From NCBI GenBank assembly GCA_963793025.1, contig CAWBYL010000002.1, positions 310,001-374,000 of the forward strand: a DNA stretch of 64,000 nt, in the 5' to 3' direction. Of this stretch, positions 7,431 to 17,059 are shown piece by piece. Below the pieces are notes generated by a model. It made no database searches. It was not told where the DNA came from and saw only the letters and a list, made by a program, of their open reading frames with translations. The stretch is from CAWBYL01 sp963793025 (GTDB taxonomy: Bacteria; Actinomycetota; Acidimicrobiia; Acidimicrobiales; Acidimicrobilacustridaceae). Numbering within the stretch: the first letter of the stretch is position 1; each line of letters begins with the position of its first letter. The translations under genes were made by a program, and so were the position numbers.

Positions 7431-8722
7431 CCGGCGACAAGGGGACGCTGTTCCGGCGGTACCTCGACCCCGAACGCCTCACCGAGCTGTTCAACCTCCA
7501 GGGCCCCGTGTACGCCACCCGGGGCGGTGGCTTCGACGGTGACATCTGGGGTCGGTTCGCCGAGCTGCGCGAGTCCGGTCCCGTGCACGAGGGGGTCCCC
7601 GGCCCGCTGGTGGGGTTCCACGATCCCGCCTTCTTCCAGGGCATCCCCGAAGCCGATCGCCCCCACTACTCGGCCTTCGACTACGAGACCGTCGAGACCA
7701 TCGTCCGCAACCCCGAGATCTACTCCTCGTCGGTCCACCTGGATGGTTCGAGCGCGGCGCTGCACGAGAGCTCGATGCTGCAGATGGACGGTCAACGCCA
7801 CCACCGCTACCGGGCCCTCGTCCAGCCCTCGTTCGTCCCCAAGCGGGCCCAGTGGTGGTTGCAGAACTGGATCCAGAGCACCGTCGACGCGCTGATCGAC
7901 AACGTGGTCGAGAGCGGTCGGGCCGACCTCAACATCCAGGTCTTCGCCCCGATCCCCATGCTCACGATCTGCGACAGCTTCGGGATGTCGATCCCGGAGG
8001 CCCTCGAGATCCGAGCCGCCGTCACCACCGACGGTCTCGGCCTCGGGAAGTTCATCGATCTGGTGACCCCGATCATCCCCCAGCGGCGGGCCGAGCCGAC
8101 CGACGACCTCATCAGCGTCCTGGTCCAGGCCGAGATCACCGACGACGACGGCGAACGTCATGTCCTCACCGACGACGAGATCCTCAGCTTCGCCTTCCTC
8201 CTCCTCGCCGCGGGTTCGGGCACCACCTGGAAGCAGATGGGGATCGTCGCCCTCATGCTCCTCGAGCGTCCGGAGTTCCTCGAGCAGGTCCGAGCGGACC
8301 GCACGCTGCTGCGACCGGCGATCGAAGAGGTGATGCGGGTCAGCCCCACCGATCCGGTGTTCTCGCGATGGACCAGGGTGGACACGACGCTCGGAGGAGT
8401 CGACATCCCCGCCGGCGCCGTCGTGCACATGGTGTTCGGCGCGGCCAACCGCGACCCGAAGCGCTGGGAGAACCCCGACGACTTCGACCCGAGCCGACCG
8501 GTCCAGAGCCATTTCGGCTTCGGCGGCGGCCACCACATCTGCCTCGGCATGCACGTCGCCCGGGCCGAGATCACCTGTGTTCTCGACGCCCTCCTCGACC
8601 GCCTGCCCAACCTGCGCCTCGACCCCGATGCGCCCCCCGCGAAGGTGACCGGCATGTACGAACGAGGACCGACCGCCGTACCCGTCGTCTGGGACGCTCC
8701 CGACACCGAGGCTGTCCGATGA
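7427..8722 (+). CDS. Cytochrome P450
   Basis: The 431-residue protein has all P450 signatures: the I-helix L-L-A-A-G-S-G-T-T-W, the K-helix E-x-x-R in AIEEVMR, and the heme loop F-G-F-G-G-G-H-H-I-C-L-G with the heme thiolate at Cys372. An I-helix A-G-S-G-T-T keeps the acid/alcohol-type proton relay as G-T-T. It is soluble and has no membrane anchor, as expected for an actinobacterial P450 fed by a 3Fe-4S ferredoxin, here four genes upstream. The start at 7427 overlaps the Ddn stop and the stop overlaps the aldehyde dehydrogenase ATG. Hydroxylation of a steroid- or terpene-like compound is inferred from the neighbourhood. Confidence 0.93.
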   Translation: MTGDKGTLFRRYLDPERLTELFNLQGPVYATRGGGFDGDIWGRFAELRESGPVHEGVPGPLVGFHDPAFFQGIPEADRPHYSAFDYETVETIVRNPEIYSSSVHLDGSSAALHESSMLQMDGQRHHRYRALVQPSFVPKRAQWWLQNWIQSTVDALIDNVVESGRADLNIQVFAPIPMLTICDSFGMSIPEALEIRAAVTTDGLGLGKFIDLVTPIIPQRRAEPTDDLISVLVQAEITDDDGERHVLTDDEILSFAFLLLAAGSGTTWKQMGIVALMLLERPEFLEQVRADRTLLRPAIEEVMRVSPTDPVFSRWTRVDTTLGGVDIPAGAVVHMVFGAANRDPKRWENPDDFDPSRPVQSHFGFGGGHHICLGMHVARAEITCVLDALLDRLPNLRLDPDAPPAKVTGMYERGPTAVPVVWDAPDTEAVR

Positions 8723-10209
8723 CCGACCTCGTCGCTGCTCGTCAGCTGTTCATCGACGGGGAGTGGGTCTCGGGGGCCGGACCCCAGATGGCGGTGGAGT
8801 CGCCCGCGACCGGTGAGTCCGTCGCCGCGGTGGACACGGCGTCGCCTGACCAGGTGAGCGCGGCGATCGCCGCGGCACGACGGGCCTTCGACGAGGGCCC
8901 GTGGCCGACGATGGAACCGGCCGAGCGGGTGGCCGCGGTGCGTCGCCTGGGTGAGGCGCTGGGTACCCGGCGCGCCGTCCTCACCGACACCGTGATGGCC
9001 GAGACCGGCTGTCCGCGCATGGTGACCGAATGGGCACAGGTCGGCATGGCCCTCACCAGCATCCAGGAGCTGGCCGACCTGTACGAGCGCATGCCGCTGT
9101 GGGAGCACAACGAGGTGCCGCTCGGCGAGCACGTCGCCGGCTCCACCGTGCGCCTCTCGATCCGCCGCTACGAGCCGACCGGCGTGGTGGCCGCCATCAC
9201 GCCGTACAACTTCCCGTTCATCACCAACATCTGGAAGGTCGTTCCTGCGCTGCTGGCCGGCTGCACGGTCGTGCTGCGCCCGAGCCCCCTGACGCCGCTC
9301 GAGGCCACCGTGCTCGGTGAGGTCGCCCTGGAGGCGGGCCTGCCGCCGGGTGTGCTCAACGTCGTGGTCGAGGCCGGCAACGAAGGGGCCATCTCGTTGA
9401 GCACCGATCGGCGCGTCGATGCGGTGTCGTTCACCGGTTCCACCTCGGTGGGACGGGCCGTCGCCACGCAGGCGGCCTCCAGCCTGAAGCGGGTCATCCT
9501 CGAGCTCGGAGGCAAGAGCGCCGCCCTGCACCTGCCCGACATCTTCGACGACCCGGCTGGCATCAACGGCGTGGTGGCAGCGGCGGCGACCGTGTTCGTC
9601 TCCCACGCCGGCCAGGGCTGCGCCCTCCAGACCCGGGTGCTCGTGCCCGACGAGCACCGCGCCGCCGCGGTCGAGGCCATCGCCGCCGCCGCGGCGGGTC
9701 TCACCGTCGGAGCTCCCGAGGACCCGGCGACGGTGGTCGGTCCGCTCATCAGCGAGGCACAGCGCTCGCGCGTCGACGACCTCGTGCAGCGCGGGATCGG
9801 CGCGGGCGCGGTCTGCGCCACCGGCGGTCGGGCACCGGCCCACCTCGATCGGGGGTGGTTCTACGAGCCCACGGTGCTCGACGCCCCCGATCCGATGAAC
9901 CCGGCCAACCAGCAGGAGTTCTTCGGCCCGGTCGTGTCGGTCCTCGGGTACCGAGACCTCGACGACGCGGTGCGCATCGCCAACGCCACCGACTACGGCC
10001 TGTCGGGCGGCATCTACACCGGCGACCTCCCGTTGGGCCTGGAGCTGGCCGGGCGCATCCGCAGTGGCACCGTCCAGGTCAACACCGGCCTGGCCACCGG
10101 CTACACGCCGATGGGCGGGTACAAGCAGAGCGGCTACGGCCGCGAACGCGGGTCGGCCGGCATCCGGGCCTTCCAGGAGCTGAAGCACGTCGTGGTGGGG
10201 AGTCGATGA
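8719..10209 (+). CDS. NAD(P)-dependent aldehyde dehydrogenase
   Basis: The 496-residue enzyme shows the aldehyde dehydrogenase plan: Y-E-P-T-G-V-V-A-A-I-T-P-Y-N-F-P cofactor strand, F-T-G-S-T-S-V-G-R glycine loop, catalytic Glu in L-E-L-G-G-K-S, catalytic Cys in H-A-G-Q-G-C-A-L, and E-F-F-G-P-V near the C-terminus. It is the last oxidative step encoded in the P450 operon, plausibly oxidising an aldehyde derived from hydroxylated substrate to the acid. The start overlaps the P450 stop (ATGA) and the stop overlaps the downstream phosphotransferase start. Confidence 0.93.
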   Translation: MTDLVAARQLFIDGEWVSGAGPQMAVESPATGESVAAVDTASPDQVSAAIAAARRAFDEGPWPTMEPAERVAAVRRLGEALGTRRAVLTDTVMAETGCPRMVTEWAQVGMALTSIQELADLYERMPLWEHNEVPLGEHVAGSTVRLSIRRYEPTGVVAAITPYNFPFITNIWKVVPALLAGCTVVLRPSPLTPLEATVLGEVALEAGLPPGVLNVVVEAGNEGAISLSTDRRVDAVSFTGSTSVGRAVATQAASSLKRVILELGGKSAALHLPDIFDDPAGINGVVAAAATVFVSHAGQGCALQTRVLVPDEHRAAAVEAIAAAAAGLTVGAPEDPATVVGPLISEAQRSRVDDLVQRGIGAGAVCATGGRAPAHLDRGWFYEPTVLDAPDPMNPANQQEFFGPVVSVLGYRDLDDAVRIANATDYGLSGGIYTGDLPLGLELAGRIRSGTVQVNTGLATGYTPMGGYKQSGYGRERGSAGIRAFQELKHVVVGSR

Positions 10210-11273
10210 TGGAGAACCCGACGATCCCCCGGACGCTCGACGAGGCCCTGACGCCCGAATGGCTCACCGCCGCCCTGGGCACCCGCTACCCGGGCATCGA
10301 GGTCACCTCGGTCACGCCCGGGCCGGTCATCAGCCGGGTGGCCACCAACGCCCGCTTCCACATCGAGTGCGCCGGCGGCGTCCCCGAGGGGCTCTCGGCG
10401 GACCTGTGCCTGAAGGGTTACTTCTCCGAGTTCGGCTGGCCGTACCGCCACGCCGGGGTCCCCGAGGCGGGCTTCTACCGCGACCTGGCCGAGCCGCTCG
10501 GGCTGCACACCCTGCGCAGCGTCTACGCCCACCTCGACCCCGAGACGATGGCCTCGGCCATCATCACCGAGGACGTGGTCGCCGAGGGAGCCACCTTCCT
10601 CGACGCTCTCAGCGACTACTCGCCGGACCAGGTGGCCCAGAGCCTGGAGGACCTGGCCGAGTTGCACGCGGCCACCTGGGCCGCCCCCCGCTGGGCGGCG
10701 GCCAGCTGGCTCGACTCCCGTCTCGGCTTCTACACGCAGAACCGCGGGGTGGACGAGATCCGGGGCAACTTCGAGGGCCCGGTCGGCGCCGATGTGCCCG
10801 AGGAGGTCCGCGACGCCCAGCTGCTGTACGACACGTACTCCCGGTTGGCCGCCCAGGTGGCCGACGAGTTCCCGTGGAGCGTCATCCACGGTGACTCCCA
10901 CGTGGGCAACGTCTTCCTCGACGGCTCCGGGCGGCCCACCTTCGTCGACTGGCAGCTCGTGCAGCGCGGGCCCTGGTACCTCGACGTCGGGTACCACCTC
11001 TCGTCCGCTCTCACCGTGGAGGATCGCCGGAACAACGAACAGGCCCTGGTGGCCCACTACCTCGACCGTTTGGCCGCCGGCGGCGTCGACGGGCCATCGA
11101 CCGACGAGGCGTGGCGGGGCGTCCGGCGGGGCATCGTCCACGGCTTCTACCTGTGGGGCATCACCGTCAAGGTCGACCCAGCCATCACCAGTCGGCTCCA
11201 GATGCGCCTGGGCACGGCGGCGGCCGACCACGAGTCGTTCGCGGCGATCGCCGCCGAGGACGCCCGGCGATGA
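10206..11273 (+). CDS. Aminoglycoside-phosphotransferase-like (APH) family protein
   Basis: The 355-residue protein has the APH kinase-like fold: an N-terminal TPEWLTAALG segment common in actinobacterial members, the catalytic-loop motif I-H-G-D-S-H-V-G-N-V-F, and the metal-binding D-W-Q. Two ATGs (10206, 10209) are possible; the first gives the four-base overlap with the aldehyde dehydrogenase. Many such proteins accompany acyl-CoA and steroid catabolic genes and probably phosphorylate small alcohols rather than antibiotics. The actual substrate cannot be told. Confidence 0.85.
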   Translation: MMENPTIPRTLDEALTPEWLTAALGTRYPGIEVTSVTPGPVISRVATNARFHIECAGGVPEGLSADLCLKGYFSEFGWPYRHAGVPEAGFYRDLAEPLGLHTLRSVYAHLDPETMASAIITEDVVAEGATFLDALSDYSPDQVAQSLEDLAELHAATWAAPRWAAASWLDSRLGFYTQNRGVDEIRGNFEGPVGADVPEEVRDAQLLYDTYSRLAAQVADEFPWSVIHGDSHVGNVFLDGSGRPTFVDWQLVQRGPWYLDVGYHLSSALTVEDRRNNEQALVAHYLDRLAAGGVDGPSTDEAWRGVRRGIVHGFYLWGITVKVDPAITSRLQMRLGTAAADHESFAAIAAEDARR

Positions 11274-11286
11274 CGGTCGTCGTCCG

Positions 11287-12460
11287 GTGAGCGATGACCA
11301 GCGGGAGCAGGCCACAGCGGCGTGGCAGGGGTTTCTGTCGGGCCCTCGAAGCGACCGGCACCGAGGCCCTGGCCCGGACCCTGACCGACGACGAGGTCGA
11401 CCTGGCCGAAGGACTGCGCCACCTCGGCCGCATGGCCCGCATCGCCCTCCTGGGCTCGCTCGAGAACAAGGACAGCCTCCACCCCTACCTGTGGCCGGCT
11501 CTCGACCCGCACCGCAAGATGGGCGGCGACAACCCACAGGGGCTCTACCTGTCGGGCCCGATCAACGGCACCGACACCTTCGTCCTGCGGGGCGTCCGGG
11601 GCTCGGCCCGCTGGGTCTCGATCATCGTGGGCCAGGACGGGCCGCCCCCCTACGGCCATGCTCTCTTCCTGCCCGACATCGAGGTGGCGGACGACGGCAG
11701 CTTCGAGGTTCGCGTCTCGCCCGACGCCCAGCCCGGGAACTGGCTGCCCACGACCCCCTCGAGCACCGGTCTGCTCGTCCGACAGTTCTTCGCGACCCCC
11801 GACGACGTCGAGCCCATGGCCCTCTCCCTCGAGAACCTCACGAGCGGCGACGGGCTCCCGTCGCCGCTCTCCCTCACCTCGGCCGTCGCCGGGCTGGAGC
11901 GGGCCACCGCCCTGTTCTCCTTCCTCCTGCCGATGATGCAGGGCGAGCTGCTCGACAAGGGCGTGGCCCTCAACGTCTTCGCCACCGACATCGGCGATCC
12001 GACCTCCACCAGTGGAGGGGTGCCGGGCGGCAACGCCGTCACCGCCCGCTGGGCGCTCGAACCCGACGAGGCCCTCGTCGTCAGGGTCATGCCGCCCACA
12101 CCGTGCGCCTACTGGGACGTGCAGGTCGGCAACGGTTGGTACGAGTCGTTCGACTACCGCCACCGCTTCTCCGGTCTGACGTGCGAGGGCGTCCATCTCG
12201 AAGCCGACGGCTCGGTGATCCTCGTCGTGGCCGGACGGGACCCGGGTGTGGCCAACTGGCTGGAGACGGCCGACCATCGCCAGGGGCACCTGGCCATCCG
12301 CTGGCAGCTCACCGACGGGAACCTGCCCATCCCCGAGACGAGTGTGGTGGCGATCGACGACGTCGCCGCCGTCACCGGGTTGGCGCCGGTGACCCCGTCC
12401 GAGCGAGCCGGGCAGCGGGCGTTGCTCGCCGAGTCGTTCGCCGCCCGGTTCCGGCCGTAG
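11287..12460 (+). CDS. DUF1214-type protein, probable frameshift near 11340
   Basis: The main frame (ATG at 11294 to 12460, 388 codons) contains DNPQGLYLSGPINGTDTFVL, typical of DUF1214/DUF1254-like proteins, and ends with a PETSVVAIDDV segment. Its first 17 residues from 11294 are Arg/Gly-rich and look wrong. The GTG at 11287 in the neighbouring frame gives MSDDQREQATAAWQGFLS, which joins naturally to RALEATGTEALARTLTDDEV if one base is removed around 11335-11345. I therefore infer an indel there. Function is unknown. It is the last gene of the P450 operon, 13 bases after the phosphotransferase. Confidence 0.65.
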
Positions 12461-12510
12461 ACCACGGTCCGGTTCCCTAGTCTGGTCGCCGGCCAGGATC
12501 GGAGGACGGC

Positions 12511-12810
12511 GTGACCGCGGAGTTCACCTTCGAGAGCGAGCTGTGGCTCTGGGAGGCCCGCCGCGACGCCTGGACCTTCGTCAGCCTGCCCCCGGACCTC
12601 TCCGACGTGATCGAGGAGATCCACGGGGAGCACGCACGCGGGTTCGGCTCGATCCGTGTCGAGGTGGCGGTCGGCGAGGTCGTCTGGCGCACCTCGATCT
12701 TCCCCGACGCCTCGCGTGAGGCCTACGTGCTCCCGGTGAAGAAGGACGTCCGTCGCCGGGCCGGCCTCGATGTCGGCGACGTGGTGAGCGTCGACCTCAC
12801 GGTCCTCTGA
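12511..12810 (+). CDS. DUF1905 domain protein
   Basis: The 99-residue protein starts at a GTG at 12511 after GGAGGA. It has the DUF1905 features: FESELWLWE, W-T-F-V-S-L-P near residue 23, W-R-T-S-I-F-P, and the closing AYVLPVKKDVRRRAGLDVGD segment. DUF1905 proteins are small beta-barrel proteins of unknown function, often found as stand-alone genes in actinobacteria. It is separated by 50 bases from the preceding gene and is convergent with the frameshifted regulator that follows. Confidence 0.85.
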   Translation: MTAEFTFESELWLWEARRDAWTFVSLPPDLSDVIEEIHGEHARGFGSIRVEVAVGEVVWRTSIFPDASREAYVLPVKKDVRRRAGLDVGDVVSVDLTVL

Positions 12811-12842
12811 GCCGTTGACACCATCGCACCGGCACCGCTCGG

Positions 12843-13517
12843 TCAGGCGGCCGGACGGATCTCGTAGGTGCAGGAGTGGCCGCCCGAAGCCATGTGGGTC
12901 GCCCGTTCGACGGTCGGCGTCGGGAAGCGAACGGCGGATGAACTCGATCTCGCTGCGAGCAGGCGTGCGGGTGGGCCTGGGCGACCGAGAGGATGGCGCA
13001 GTTGTGCTCGGTGACGAGGAACAGGTCGTCGTCGGCCTGTTCGAAGGAGGCCAGGTAGCCGTCCTCGTCGAGGATGGCGGCCATCTCCGCGACCCGACCG
13101 GCGAAGGAGCGGTGACCGGCGAGGCGGGCCCGGGCGGCCGCGATGCGGTCGTCGCGGCGTCGATCGAAGACGGCGTCGACCGCGTCGTCCGGCGAGGTAG
13201 CCGAGCAGCTGGTTGGTGAGCTCGCCGTAGGCCTTCGGGAAGAGCGGCTCGGCCAGCGGGGTGAGGCGGTACCCGAGCTCGGTGCGGCCGCGCTGGCCGG
13301 GCCGGCGGGGGGTGTCGGTGGCTTCGACCAGGCCGTGGTCGCACGAGGGCGGCGAGGTGTTGGCGGGCCCCGGAGACGGTCATGCCCAGCGCGTCGGCCA
13401 GCTGGTCCACGGTGATCTCGCCCCGTCGACGCAGCGGCGTAGAGCACGGTGCGCTGGGCCGTGGAGATCGGCGGGGGCGACGGTGACGCCGCGCTCGGGG
13501 TGGTCAGCGGGGGGCAT
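12843..13517 (-). CDS. SufR-like helix-turn-helix regulator, split by several indels
   Basis: Reading three minus-strand frames together from the ATG at 13517 to the TGA at 12843 gives a DNA-binding start (ISTAQRTVLYA, then DQLADALGMTVSGARQHLAA). The C-terminal effector part has spaced cysteines: V-T-E-H-N-C-A-I, H-P-H-A-C-S-S-E-I-E-F, and H-M-A-S-G-G-H-S-C-T-Y-E-I-R. That C...C...C pattern is the Fe-S binding arrangement of SufR-like regulators. At least four single-base shifts are needed, while the amino acids between them stay conserved, so sequencing error is more likely than decay. It follows queA with 4 bases between them. Confidence 0.65.
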
Positions 13518-13521
13518 GCGG

Positions 13522-14678
13522 TCACGGTCGTCTCCGGACGGGCAGGAGCAGGTGGCTGTCGCCGAACTCGTGCCAGAGGTAGCTGGTGCTCGAGCGCCTC
13601 GCGGTAGGCCAGCTCGAGCGCCGGTCGCCCGGCCACCGCCTCGAGCATCTGGAGGTGGGTGGCCTCGGGTTCGTGCCATCCGGTGAGCAGCCCGTCGACG
13701 GCGCGCACGCCCCGTTCGGGGGTGATGACGACGTCGGTCCAGCCCTCGCCGGGGTGGGTCGTCCCCTCGGCGTCGGTGACCGTCTCGAGGGCCCGCACCA
13801 CCGTGGTGCCGATGGCCACCACCCGGTGGCCGGCGGCGTGGGTCTCGTTGACCGCGCGGGCCGTCTCGATGGGCACCCGGTAGCGCTCCGGGTAGGGCGA
13901 CTCGTGGCCTTCGAGCGAGGCGACGCCGGTGTGCAGCACCAGCGGCATCACGCCCACGCCTCGGGCGACGAGCGAGGTGAGCACCCGTCCGGTGACCGGA
14001 CGACCGGCCGACGGCATCTCCGCCGAGCCGGGCTCGACGGCGTAGACGTTGCGGTAGGCGTCGATCGGCCAGGTGGCGGGCACGTAGCGGTAGCGGATGG
14101 GTCGGCCCCAGCCCTCCAGGTAGTCGACCACCGGCTCGGCCGAGGACGAGCTCGGCCACCCACAGTCGGCGGGATCCGGGCATGCGCCCGAGGAGATGGG
14201 CCCGGGCCCGGTCCGGGAGGGCGAGGTCGGCGCCGGCGAAGTCGCCGGGGTGGGGCTCGGTGGCGGCCCCGTCGACGGGATGGCGCACCTCGACCAGCCA
14301 GAGCCCGGTCGGCAGCTCGGTGGAGAGGTGCACGACGACGTACTCGCCGCCCGGGGGCGGTGGCGTCGACGGCGGCGGGGACGGTCGCCGACGTGTTGAT
14401 CACGACCAGGTCGCCGGGGTCGAGGAACGACGCCAGATCGGCGGCGGTGGCGTGGCGGGGCGCCTCGGTCCCGACGGAGACCATCAGGCGAACGGCGTCC
14501 CGGCGTCCTCGGGTGAGTTCGGGGGGCTGGGTGGCCTCGAGCGCCGGCGGCAGGACGAAGCTCGAGCGGGCTCGACGACGTCGTCGTCGGCTCGGCCGGC
14601 CCGCCCGGATCGCGGGGGGTGGAGGAGGTCGAGGAGGGGGTACGGGCGGCGGACGTCGGGGTGAAGGTGGTCGGTCAT
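13522..14678 (-). CDS. queA: S-adenosylmethionine:tRNA ribosyltransferase-isomerase (QueA), split by indels
   Basis: Pieces in three frames reconstruct a QueA of about 385 residues from the ATG at 14678. The N-terminal motif DLASFLDPGDLVVINTSATV is followed by PIRYRYVPATWPIDAYRNVY, and then G-V-G-V-M-P-L-V-L-H-T-G and R-V-V-A-I-G-T-T-V-V-R-A-L-E-T-V, the most conserved QueA block. The end is YLWHEFGDSHLLLPVRRRP. QueA transfers the ribosyl group of S-adenosylmethionine to 7-aminomethyl-7-deazaguanine in tRNA to make epoxyqueuosine. No other queuosine genes are in the window. Several one-base indels break the frame; the intact residues between them favour assembly error. The ATG overlaps the SDR stop. 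Confidence 0.75.
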
Positions 14679-15364
14679 GTCGGGTTCACGTCCTCGGCCC
14701 GGTAGCGGCCCGACCGCGGGGACCGGCGATCAGGGCCAGGATCGCCGGGACGGCTGGCGTCGGGTTCGGGCCGGTCGGAGATGTCCTCACCGGGAAAGGC
14801 GTCCTGGTGCATCTGGGTGCGCATGTCGCCGGGGTCGACGCTCAGCACCCGCACCTCGGGGTGCTCGGCGGCCAGCACGGCCGCCGATGTGGTCGAGGGC
14901 GGCCTTGGTCGCGCCGTAGCCACCCCAGCCCTCGATAGGCGTTCGACCGAGGCGTCGGAGGTGACGTCGACCACGGTGCCGTGGCGGGCGGCGAGGCACG
15001 GGCAGGGCCTCCTGGATCAAGCCGAGAGGAGCGACGACGTTGGTGTCGAAAGAGCGACTCCAGATCGTCCAGGGGGTACCGGGCCAGGTCGGGCAGGGGG
15101 GACGGGCCGAGCCCACCGGCGTTGTTGACGACCAGGGTCGAGTCCGTCGCCGGCGGCGGTGACGAGGGCCCGGCGGTGGGCGGGATCGGTGATGTCGCCG
15201 GGCACGGCCACGACGGCGTCCCCCAGCACGGCGGTGGCGCGGGTGAGTTCGTCGGCGTGGCGGGCGTCGACCACGACCTTCCAGCCGTCCTCCACGAGGG
15301 CGGTGGCGAGGGCGAGGCCGAGGCCCCTCGAGGCGCCGGTGACGATGGCGGTCTGCTGTTCCAT
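14675..15364 (-). CDS. Short-chain dehydrogenase, split by about seven indels
   Basis: The start at 15364 (AAGGAG six bases upstream) gives MEQQTAIVTGASRGLGLALA, a standard SDR cofactor loop. The rest lies in alternating frames: LVVNNAGGLG, then SLFDTNVVAPLGLIQEALPV, then EGWGGYGATKAALDHI with the Tyr-Lys pair, and finally VRVLSVDPGDMRTQMHQDAF. I count about seven single-base insertions or deletions within 690 bases, each repairable without changing conserved residues. That is typical of uncorrected long-read sequence. The gene appears to be the first of the SDR-queA-regulator operon. Confidence 0.65.
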
Positions 15365-15391
15365 GGGCTTCTCCTTCAGGAGGTCTGCCAT

Positions 15392-15484
15392 TAGAAACAG
15401 CGATCACTTATTTATATTCCACCGACGCGACTCCGAGGAGCGGTGACGACGGAGCCGCCGGGCCCGTCGCCCGCCGGTGGGCCG
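15392..15484. promoter_or_regulatory. Intergenic promoter region upstream of the SDR-queA operon
   Basis: This is the start of the minus-strand SDR-queA-regulator operon and the end of hypD. It contains the most A/T-rich stretch nearby (about 15390-15420, with TTATTTATATTCC on the plus strand), a plausible core promoter for the minus-strand operon. I see no clear palindromic operator or terminator here. Confidence 0.35.
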
Positions 15485-16627
15485 TCAGCTCGCGGTGCCC
15501 ACGCGGGTCCGCCCGAGGGTCACCGCCGCCTCCCGGTGGAGCCGTCCGAAGTTGTAGTAGGCCGCGCAGGCCCCCTCGGAGGAGACCATGCACGTGCCGA
15601 TGGGCGTCTCGGGGGTGCAGGCGGTGCCGAAGACCTTGCACTCCCAGGGCTTGATGACGCCCTTGAGGACCTCACCGCACTGGCACGCCTTCGGGTCGGC
15701 GACACGGATGTTGGGCAGGTCGTGGTGGCGTTCGACGTCGAAGGCGGCGAACTCGGGACGGAGGCGCAGTGCGCTCTGGGCGATGAACCCGAGACCGCGC
15801 CACTCGAAATGGGGTCGTAGCTCGAACACCTCGGCCATGGCCCGCAGCGCCACGGGGTTGCCCTCGTCGCGGACGATGCGGGTGTACTGGTTCTCGACCT
15901 GGCAGCGACCCTCGCGGAGCTGGGTGAGGAGCATGGCCACGCCCTCGAGGATGTCGAGAGGTTCGAAGCCCGTGGTGACCAGGGGCTTTCCGTAGTCGGC
16001 GGGGACGAAGCGATAGGGGTGGTTGCCCACGACGGTCGAGACGTGCCCCGGTCCCAGGAAGCCGTCGAGGCGCAGGTCGGGTGAGTCGAGGATCGCCTTG
16101 ATGGGCGGGACGATCGTGACGTGGTTGCAGAAGACGCGGAAGTTGGTGGTCCCGTTGGCCCGGGCCCGCAGGAGCGTGACCGCGGTGGACGGCGCGGTCG
16201 TCTCGAAGCCCACGGCGAAGAACACGACCTCCCGATCGGGGTTCTCCTCGGCCAGGCGCAGGGCGTCGAGGGGCGAGTACACGAAGCGCACATCGGCCCC
16301 GCGCGCCTTGGCCTCCAGCAGGTTGCCGTTGCTGCCGGGGACGCGCATCATGTCGCCGAACGAGGTGAAGATCACTCCCGGTGCGTCGGCGACGGAGATG
16401 GCGTCGTCGACCCGCCCCATGGGGATCACGCAGACCGGGCAGCCGGGACCGTGGACCAGCTCGACGTTGGCCGGGAGGATGTGCTCTATGCCGTGGCGGT
16501 AGATCGTGTGGGTGTGCCCGCCGCACACCTCCATGAACTTGACGTGGTCGTCGCCGGCCAGCTCGGTTATGCGCCGGACCAGGTGACGGGCGGCGACCGG
16601 GTCGCGGTACTCGTCGACGAAGCGCAT
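15485..16627 (-). CDS. hypD: Hydrogenase maturation factor HypD
   Basis: The 380-residue protein is full-length HypD. HypD with HypC assembles the Fe(CN)2CO unit of [NiFe]-hydrogenases in the cytoplasm. Visible motifs are F-M-E-V-C-G-G-H-T-H-T (Cys about residue 35), H-G-P-G-C-P-V-C-V-I-P, G-F-E-T-T-A-P-S-T-A, and the C-terminal cluster of cysteines (ACQCGEVLKG, KVFGTACTPETPIGTCMVSS, EGACAAYY) that binds a 4Fe-4S cluster. The start at 16627 touches the hypC stop. It is the last gene of the hydrogenase structural operon. Confidence 0.97.
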   Translation of the reverse strand: MRFVDEYRDPVAARHLVRRITELAGDDHVKFMEVCGGHTHTIYRHGIEHILPANVELVHGPGCPVCVIPMGRVDDAISVADAPGVIFTSFGDMMRVPGSNGNLLEAKARGADVRFVYSPLDALRLAEENPDREVVFFAVGFETTAPSTAVTLLRARANGTTNFRVFCNHVTIVPPIKAILDSPDLRLDGFLGPGHVSTVVGNHPYRFVPADYGKPLVTTGFEPLDILEGVAMLLTQLREGRCQVENQYTRIVRDEGNPVALRAMAEVFELRPHFEWRGLGFIAQSALRLRPEFAAFDVERHHDLPNIRVADPKACQCGEVLKGVIKPWECKVFGTACTPETPIGTCMVSSEGACAAYYNFGRLHREAAVTLGRTRVGTAS

Positions 16628-16938
16628 CAGTTCTCCCAGGCCTTCACGGCGGCGGGGACCTCGTCGGCCGCGGCCCCCGACCCCATCAACTGCTCGACCT
16701 CGTCGTCGAAGATCTCGCCCATCATCTTCAGCGACGCGAGGGCGAGGGCAGCTTCCTGCTCGTCGATCTTGGACATGGCGAAGCCGACGTGGATGAGGAC
16801 CCAGTCACCCCTGCCCAGGGCTTCGTCCTCGAGGAGACCCACGTTGATCACCCGGCCGACGCCGCTGACCTCGACGCGGGCGAGGTGCTCGTGGGAGTCG
16901 AGCATCTCCATGATCTGGCCGGGGATACCGAGGCACAT
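16627..16938 (-). CDS. hypC: Hydrogenase maturation chaperone HypC
   Basis: The 103-residue protein begins M-C-L-G-I-P-G-Q-I, with the essential Cys2 that becomes N-terminal after Met removal and carries the iron complex with HypD. The beta-barrel closes with G-D-W-V-L-I-H-V-G-F-A-M-S-K-I. The C-terminus is about 20 residues longer than short HypC proteins. It is followed immediately by hypD (one shared base). A second HypC-like domain is fused to an SIS protein at 29274, so this organism appears to have two HypC-type modules. Confidence 0.96.
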   Translation of the reverse strand: MCLGIPGQIMEMLDSHEHLARVEVSGVGRVINVGLLEDEALGRGDWVLIHVGFAMSKIDEQEAALALASLKMMGEIFDDEVEQLMGSGAAADEVPAAVKAWEN

Positions 16939-16941
16939 GGG

Positions 16942-17058
16942 TCACATCCTGGGCAGGCGGCGGTAGCGGTTGGTGTCGGCGATCGAGCGCAGCACCCAGA
17001 ACAGGGCGTAGAGCCCGACGAGCAGGATCACCAGGGCGATCCAGCCGGGGACGGCCAT
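16942..17058 (-). CDS. 38-residue single-pass membrane microprotein in the hydrogenase operon
   Basis: The ATG at 17058 starts one base after the stop of the previous 34-residue gene and ends four bases before hypC, so it sits exactly in register with the operon. The product, MAVPGWIALVILLVGLYALF followed by WVLRSIADTNRYRRLPRM, has one strongly hydrophobic helix (about residues 5-24) and a basic C-terminal tail. This is a membrane anchor with the tail predicted inside. No family is recognised. Tight packing and a sensible topology support a real gene. Anchoring of the otherwise soluble hydrogenase to the membrane or respiratory chain is speculation. Confidence 0.65.
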   Translation of the reverse strand: MAVPGWIALVILLVGLYALFWVLRSIADTNRYRRLPRM

Positions 17059-17059
17059 G

